Assembly: GCA_028821395.1 (NCBI GenBank)
Contig: JAPPGP010000124.1
Coordinates: forward strand, 1-49,430
Direction: 5' to 3'
DNA from: Defluviicoccus sp.
Lineage (GTDB): Bacteria; Pseudomonadota; Alphaproteobacteria; MPNO01
DNA: 49,430 nt
The translations under genes and the position numbers were made by a program. The notes under the pieces are model-generated. The model did no database searches. It worked only from the letters and a program-made list of their open reading frames with translations, and had not been told where the DNA came from. Below are positions 46,181 through 49,430 of the stretch, piece after piece; positions within the stretch are counted from its first letter, which is position 1, and the number at the start of each line of letters is the position of its first letter.

Positions 46181-47917
46181 ATGGAGCTCGACCCCGTCAT
46201 CCTGGCGCTGACCCAGAACCGGCTCGACCACATCTCGCACCAGATGGGCTGGGTCATGGTCCGCACCGCCCGCAGCCCGATCTTCAGCCAGGCGCACGAT
46301 TTCTCCTGCTTCATTGCAGGCCCCACCGGCGAGGTCGTCAGCCAGGCCGACGGCATCCCGATCCATACCGGGAGCGGCGGGTTCGGGGTGCGCGCGATCC
46401 TGCGCGATTTCGGCGACGTCATCGAAGCGGGCGACGTCTACCTGCTCAACGACCCGTGGGCGGCGGGCGGCAACCATCTGCCGGACTGGGTGATCGCCAG
46501 GCCGATCTTCGCCGGCGGCGAGTTCGTCGGGCTCACCTGCAACCGGGCGCACCAGTCCGACATCGGCGGCGGGGCGGCGGGGGCCTACAACCCGTCCGCC
46601 ACCGAGGTGTTCCACGAGGGCATCCGCCTGCCGGTGCTGCGCCTGGTCGAGGCCGGGCGGATGCGCGAGGATCTGTGGAAGCTGCTGATGCTGAACACGC
46701 GGACGCCGCATCTGCTGGACGGCGATTTGCGGGCGATGCTGGGCTCGACCCGCATCGGCATGGAGCGCGTCGCGGCGCTCGCCGACGAGCTCGGACGGGA
46801 GACCGCGCTCGCCTATTTCGCCGGCGTGCTCGACCACGCCGACCGCTGCGTCCGCGCCGAGATCGCGCGGATGCCGGACGGGGCCTACGAGGCCGAGGAC
46901 CGCTCGGACAACGACTGCTTCGAGCTGCGCGACGTGACCGTCCGGGTCAAGGCGACGATTTCGGGCGACACGCTCGGCATCGACTTCAGCGGCACCGACG
47001 ACCAGATCCGCGGCTTCAAGAACTCGTCCCTCGGCAACACCCATTCGGCGGTCTACACCGCGCTCGCCTCCTTCCTCGATCCGTCCCTGCCGCATAACGA
47101 GGGCGCCTTCCGCTGCGTCGACATCCACGCGCCGGAGGGCAGCATCGTCAACGCCGAGGAGGGCGCGCCGACCACCATGTGCACCGTGTTCTGCGCCCAT
47201 GAGATCATTCACGCGGTGTGGAAGGCGCTCGCCAAGGCGGACCCGGCGCGGGGCTGCGCCGGCTGGGCCAAGAACGTCTTCGGCATCTCGGTCGGGCGCG
47301 AGGCGAGCGGCAACCGCTACGTGTTCTATCACGGCGCGGCGGCGGCGGGCGCCGGCGCGGTCGACGGGCGCGACGGGTTCAACCAGATCGGCCATGTCTG
47401 CACCCTCGGCGGGCTCACCATGCCCAATGTCGAGGTCTACGAGCAGCTCTACCCCGTCCTGTTCCACCGCCAGGAGTTCCGCTGCGACGCCGCCGGGCCG
47501 GGGCGCTGGCGCGGCGGCAGCGGCGCCGATTACGAGGTCGAGATGCTGACCGACGCGACCCATTCCTTCCGCGGCGAGGGGCTGGAATACGAGACCGGCT
47601 ATGGCGTCAACGGCGGCGGCGCCGGGGCGGCGGGGCACATGCATCTCCGCTTCGCCGACGGGACGACGCAGCGCGCGCCCAAGTTCGGGCTGGAATCGAC
47701 CGGGCCGGTGCGCTTCGTCACGCAATCGCCGGGCGGCGGCGGCTGGGGCGATCCGCTGGAGCGCGCGCCGGCCGCCGTGCTGCGCGACCTGCGCGACGGG
47801 ATCGTCTCGGAAGCGACGATGCGCGAGGTCTACGGCGTGGTGGCCGACGCGGGCGGCCGCGCGGTGGACGCCGAGGCGACCCAGGCGCTGCGCGCCCGAC
47901 TCGCCGATGACGCGTGA
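46181..47917 (+). CDS. Hydantoinase/oxoprolinase B (HyuB-like) subunit
   Basis: A 578-residue partner of the preceding gene, with typical HyuB sequence: D-P-V-I-L-A-L-T-Q-N-R-L-D-H-I at the start, then I-H-T-G-S-G-G-F-G, L-L-N-D-P-W-A-A-G-G-N-H-L-P-D (about 88-102), and P-G-R-W-R-G-G-S-G-A near 443. The ligands H and D in N-D-P-W...H-x-x-D suggest a metal site. The gene starts on the stop codon of HyuA, so a 1:1 complex is expected. The substrate could be a cyclic amide or an aryl ketone; context with Rieske and molybdenum hydroxylases favours a catabolic role. Confidence 0.92.
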   Translation: MELDPVILALTQNRLDHISHQMGWVMVRTARSPIFSQAHDFSCFIAGPTGEVVSQADGIPIHTGSGGFGVRAILRDFGDVIEAGDVYLLNDPWAAGGNHLPDWVIARPIFAGGEFVGLTCNRAHQSDIGGGAAGAYNPSATEVFHEGIRLPVLRLVEAGRMREDLWKLLMLNTRTPHLLDGDLRAMLGSTRIGMERVAALADELGRETALAYFAGVLDHADRCVRAEIARMPDGAYEAEDRSDNDCFELRDVTVRVKATISGDTLGIDFSGTDDQIRGFKNSSLGNTHSAVYTALASFLDPSLPHNEGAFRCVDIHAPEGSIVNAEEGAPTTMCTVFCAHEIIHAVWKALAKADPARGCAGWAKNVFGISVGREASGNRYVFYHGAAAAGAGAVDGRDGFNQIGHVCTLGGLTMPNVEVYEQLYPVLFHRQEFRCDAAGPGRWRGGSGADYEVEMLTDATHSFRGEGLEYETGYGVNGGGAGAAGHMHLRFADGTTQRAPKFGLESTGPVRFVTQSPGGGGWGDPLERAPAAVLRDLRDGIVSEATMREVYGVVADAGGRAVDAEATQALRARLADDA

Positions 47918-47984
47918 CGCCCGGATGCGCTACGCGATGCCGCACGAGCTCGCCCCGAAGAAGCCCGGCGAGGCGGACCGGTGA
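47907..47984 (+). CDS. Possible 25-codon linking peptide
   Basis: A short frame (ATG 47907 to TGA 47984) starts 11 bases inside the HyuB end and its TGA overlaps the GTG of the next gene as GTGA. It would encode 25 mostly charged residues without a known family. Its value may be to couple translation of HyuB and the Rieske gene; it may also be chance. Confidence 0.25.
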   Translation: MTRDARMRYAMPHELAPKKPGEADR

Positions 47985-49006
47985 GCGGCTTCGTGCGCAA
48001 CGCCTGGTATGTCGCGGCCTGGCAGCACGAGCTGGCGGCCGGGAAGATCCTCGCGCGCACCCTGCTCGGCACGCCGGTGGCGCTGTTCCGCACCGAAGAC
48101 GGCGACCCGGTGGCGCTGGAGGACCGCTGCTGCCACCGCGCGCTGCCGCTGTCGATGGGCCGGGTGCTGGGGGCGCGCATCGAATGCGGCTATCACGGGC
48201 TCCAGTTCGACGCGACCGGCGAATGCGTCAGGGTGCCGGGCCAGGGGCGGGTCCCGCCCGGGGCGCGGGTGGCGAGCTTCCCGCTGGTCGAGCGCGACCG
48301 CCTCGTCTGGATCTGGATGGGCGAGAAAGCGCGCATTGACCCGGACGGGATCCCCGACTTCCACTGGCTCGACCACCCCGACTGGCGGGCCAAGCCGTCC
48401 TATCTCCACATCGGGTGCAACCACCAGCTGCTGATCGACAACCTGCTGGATCTCTCGCATCTGCCCTTCGTCCACCCGACGACGCTGGGCGAGATGGGGG
48501 TGGCCGAGACCCCCGCGAGCACCGAGCGGACGCCGCGCGGGGTCCGCACGGTGCGCTGGATCGTCGACCGCCCGCCGCCGCCGATGCTGGCCAGGCTCGG
48601 CGGATTCACCGGCAATATCGACCGCTGGCAGATCGTCGACTTCATCGCCCCTTCCGCGGTCATCCTCGACGTGGGCGGCGCGCCGACCGGGACCGGCGCG
48701 CCCGAGGGCGACCGCAGCCGGGGCATGTCCAATTGCAATCTCAACGCCATCACGCCGGAGACCGCGGCAAGCCTCCACCAGTTCTGGGCCCAGGCGCACA
48801 GCGCGGCGCTGACCGCGCCCGGCATCACCGAGGGGATGCACGACCAGGTGCGTACCGCGTTCCTCGAGGACATCGCCTTCCTCGAAGCCCAGCAGCGGCG
48901 GAACGATTCCGGCCGCGATGCCGGGCGCATCGACATCAACGCCGATGCCGCCCATCTCGAAGCGCGCCGCCTGATGGACCGGCTGCGCGCCGCCGAGGCC
49001 GGGTAG
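47981..49006 (+). CDS. Rieske non-heme iron oxygenase, VanA-like (second copy)
   Basis: A 341-residue terminal oxygenase. The Rieske centre is C50-x-H52 and C69-x2-H72; the mononuclear iron site is N154-L-L-D157-L-S-H160 with H165. It is a clear relative of the gene at 15814 (both start F-V-x-x-A-W-Y-V-A-A) but differs throughout, so it is an old paralogue. It starts with GTG at 47981, 63 bases after HyuB, in the same direction, and no reductase gene is nearby. O-demethylation or hydroxylation of an aromatic acid is typical of the family; the substrate is unknown. Confidence 0.9.
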   Translation: MSGFVRNAWYVAAWQHELAAGKILARTLLGTPVALFRTEDGDPVALEDRCCHRALPLSMGRVLGARIECGYHGLQFDATGECVRVPGQGRVPPGARVASFPLVERDRLVWIWMGEKARIDPDGIPDFHWLDHPDWRAKPSYLHIGCNHQLLIDNLLDLSHLPFVHPTTLGEMGVAETPASTERTPRGVRTVRWIVDRPPPPMLARLGGFTGNIDRWQIVDFIAPSAVILDVGGAPTGTGAPEGDRSRGMSNCNLNAITPETAASLHQFWAQAHSAALTAPGITEGMHDQVRTAFLEDIAFLEAQQRRNDSGRDAGRIDINADAAHLEARRLMDRLRAAEAG

Positions 49007-49020
49007 CGCCCGCGCCGGCT

Positions 49021-49430
49021 TCAGCCGGATACGAACTCGGTCTTGCGCTGGGCCCATCCGGTCATGCGGCGCTCCAGCACCGCGAAGCACGCGTAGAGGC
49101 CGATCCCCATCGAGGCGAGGAGAACCAGCCCGGCGAACACCAGCGGCATGTTGAAGTCGGAGCTCGCCAGCACCATCATGCTGCCGATGCCGAGATTGGC
49201 GGCCACCGTCTCGGAGACCACGGTGCCGACGAAGCTCAGCGTGATGGCGATCTTCAGCGAGGCGAAGAAGTACGGCAGCGATCGCGGCAGCCCGACATGC
49301 CACAATATGTCGAGCTTGCTCGCGCCGAGCGCCCGCAGCACGTCTTCGAGCTCGGGCTCGGTCGTCGCCAGACCGGTGGCGACATTGACGACGACGGGAA
49401 AGATGCAGATCACCAGCGAGGTGAGAATGG
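49021..49430 (-). CDS. ABC transporter permease, NitT/TauT type (partial, N-terminus beyond window)
   Basis: C-terminal part of an inner-membrane permease; the frame stays open to the right edge, so the start is outside. The EAA loop is visible in L-E-D-V-L-R-A-L-G-A-S, then W-H-V-G-L-P-R-S-L-P-Y-F-F, followed by three hydrophobic spans. It is of the same NitT/TauT type as 36528 but not closely similar. It is convergent with the Rieske oxygenase, 14 bases apart, with no clear hairpin between them. Confidence 0.85.
   Translation of the reverse strand, partial: ILTSLVICIFPVVVNVATGLATTEPELEDVLRALGASKLDILWHVGLPRSLPYFFASLKIAITLSFVGTVVSETVAANLGIGSMMVLASSDFNMPLVFAGLVLLASMGIGLYACFAVLERRMTGWAQRKTEFVSG

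Noticed and set aside
43811..47725. Very long minus-strand open frame opposite HyuA/HyuB
   Set aside because: Antisense shadow of high-GC genes: Arg/Asp/His-rich, no family motifs, and it fully overlaps two well-supported genes.

Overview
The window is about 49.4 kb of very GC-rich DNA carrying about 49 protein genes, one tRNA gene and little intergenic space. The order aminotransferase - homoserine dehydrogenase - glpX - recJ (7197-12539) is, from what I know of the group, typical of Rhodospirillales-like Alphaproteobacteria. The dense set of catabolic and uptake families (LLM flavin oxidoreductases, type III CoA-transferase, Rieske oxygenases, CoxMSL-type molybdenum hydroxylases, Bug/TctC binding proteins, hydantoinase/oxoprolinase pair) fits a free-living heterotroph of that class. 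This placement is an inference from gene content; the window has no rRNA or other phylogenetic marker.

Region 1 (1-7002) holds an MFS carrier and a periplasmic cyclophilin. It continues with a periplasmic-binding-protein-fold protein that has no signal peptide, divergent from an Fe-S (QueG/RdhA-like) protein. The Fe-S gene abuts an unusual protein that joins an HTH-like segment to an eroded adenylate-forming domain, followed by a fumarylacetoacetase-family hydrolase. A pentapeptide-repeat protein and a small lipoprotein close the region. Region 2 (7197-13368) is the chromosomal core block: aminotransferase, hom, glpX, recJ, a DUF2062 protein and tRNA-Glu(UUC).

Region 3 (13390-31020) begins right after the tRNA and is almost entirely catabolic. 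It contains an acyl-CoA ligase, two crotonases, a Rieske oxygenase, a deaminase, two LLM enzymes, a VOC protein, an SDR, a DMT exporter, an ACMSD-type amidohydrolase and an ABC binding protein. A dihydroorotase-like plus Asp/Glu-racemase-like operon is divergent from an ornithine-cyclodeaminase-like - threonine-synthase-like - LLM - GST - CaiB run. Several of these proteins lack residues their families normally need, so they may be repurposed.

Region 4 (31034-42833) contains a copper chaperone, a lone molybdenum hydroxylase large subunit, a cupin, a complete NitT/TauT-type ABC importer directly upstream of a complete CoxM-CoxS-CoxL hydroxylase, a Bug-type binding protein and a second cupin. 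The simplest reading is import of an aromatic or N-heterocyclic compound followed by its hydroxylation. Region 5 (42834-43427) has two related palindromic repeats; the second sits where a small XRE-family gene loses its recognisable C-terminus. Region 6 (43428-49430) has a nuclease-fold protein, a HyuA/HyuB pair closely followed by a second Rieske oxygenase, and the C-terminal part of another ABC permease running off the right edge.
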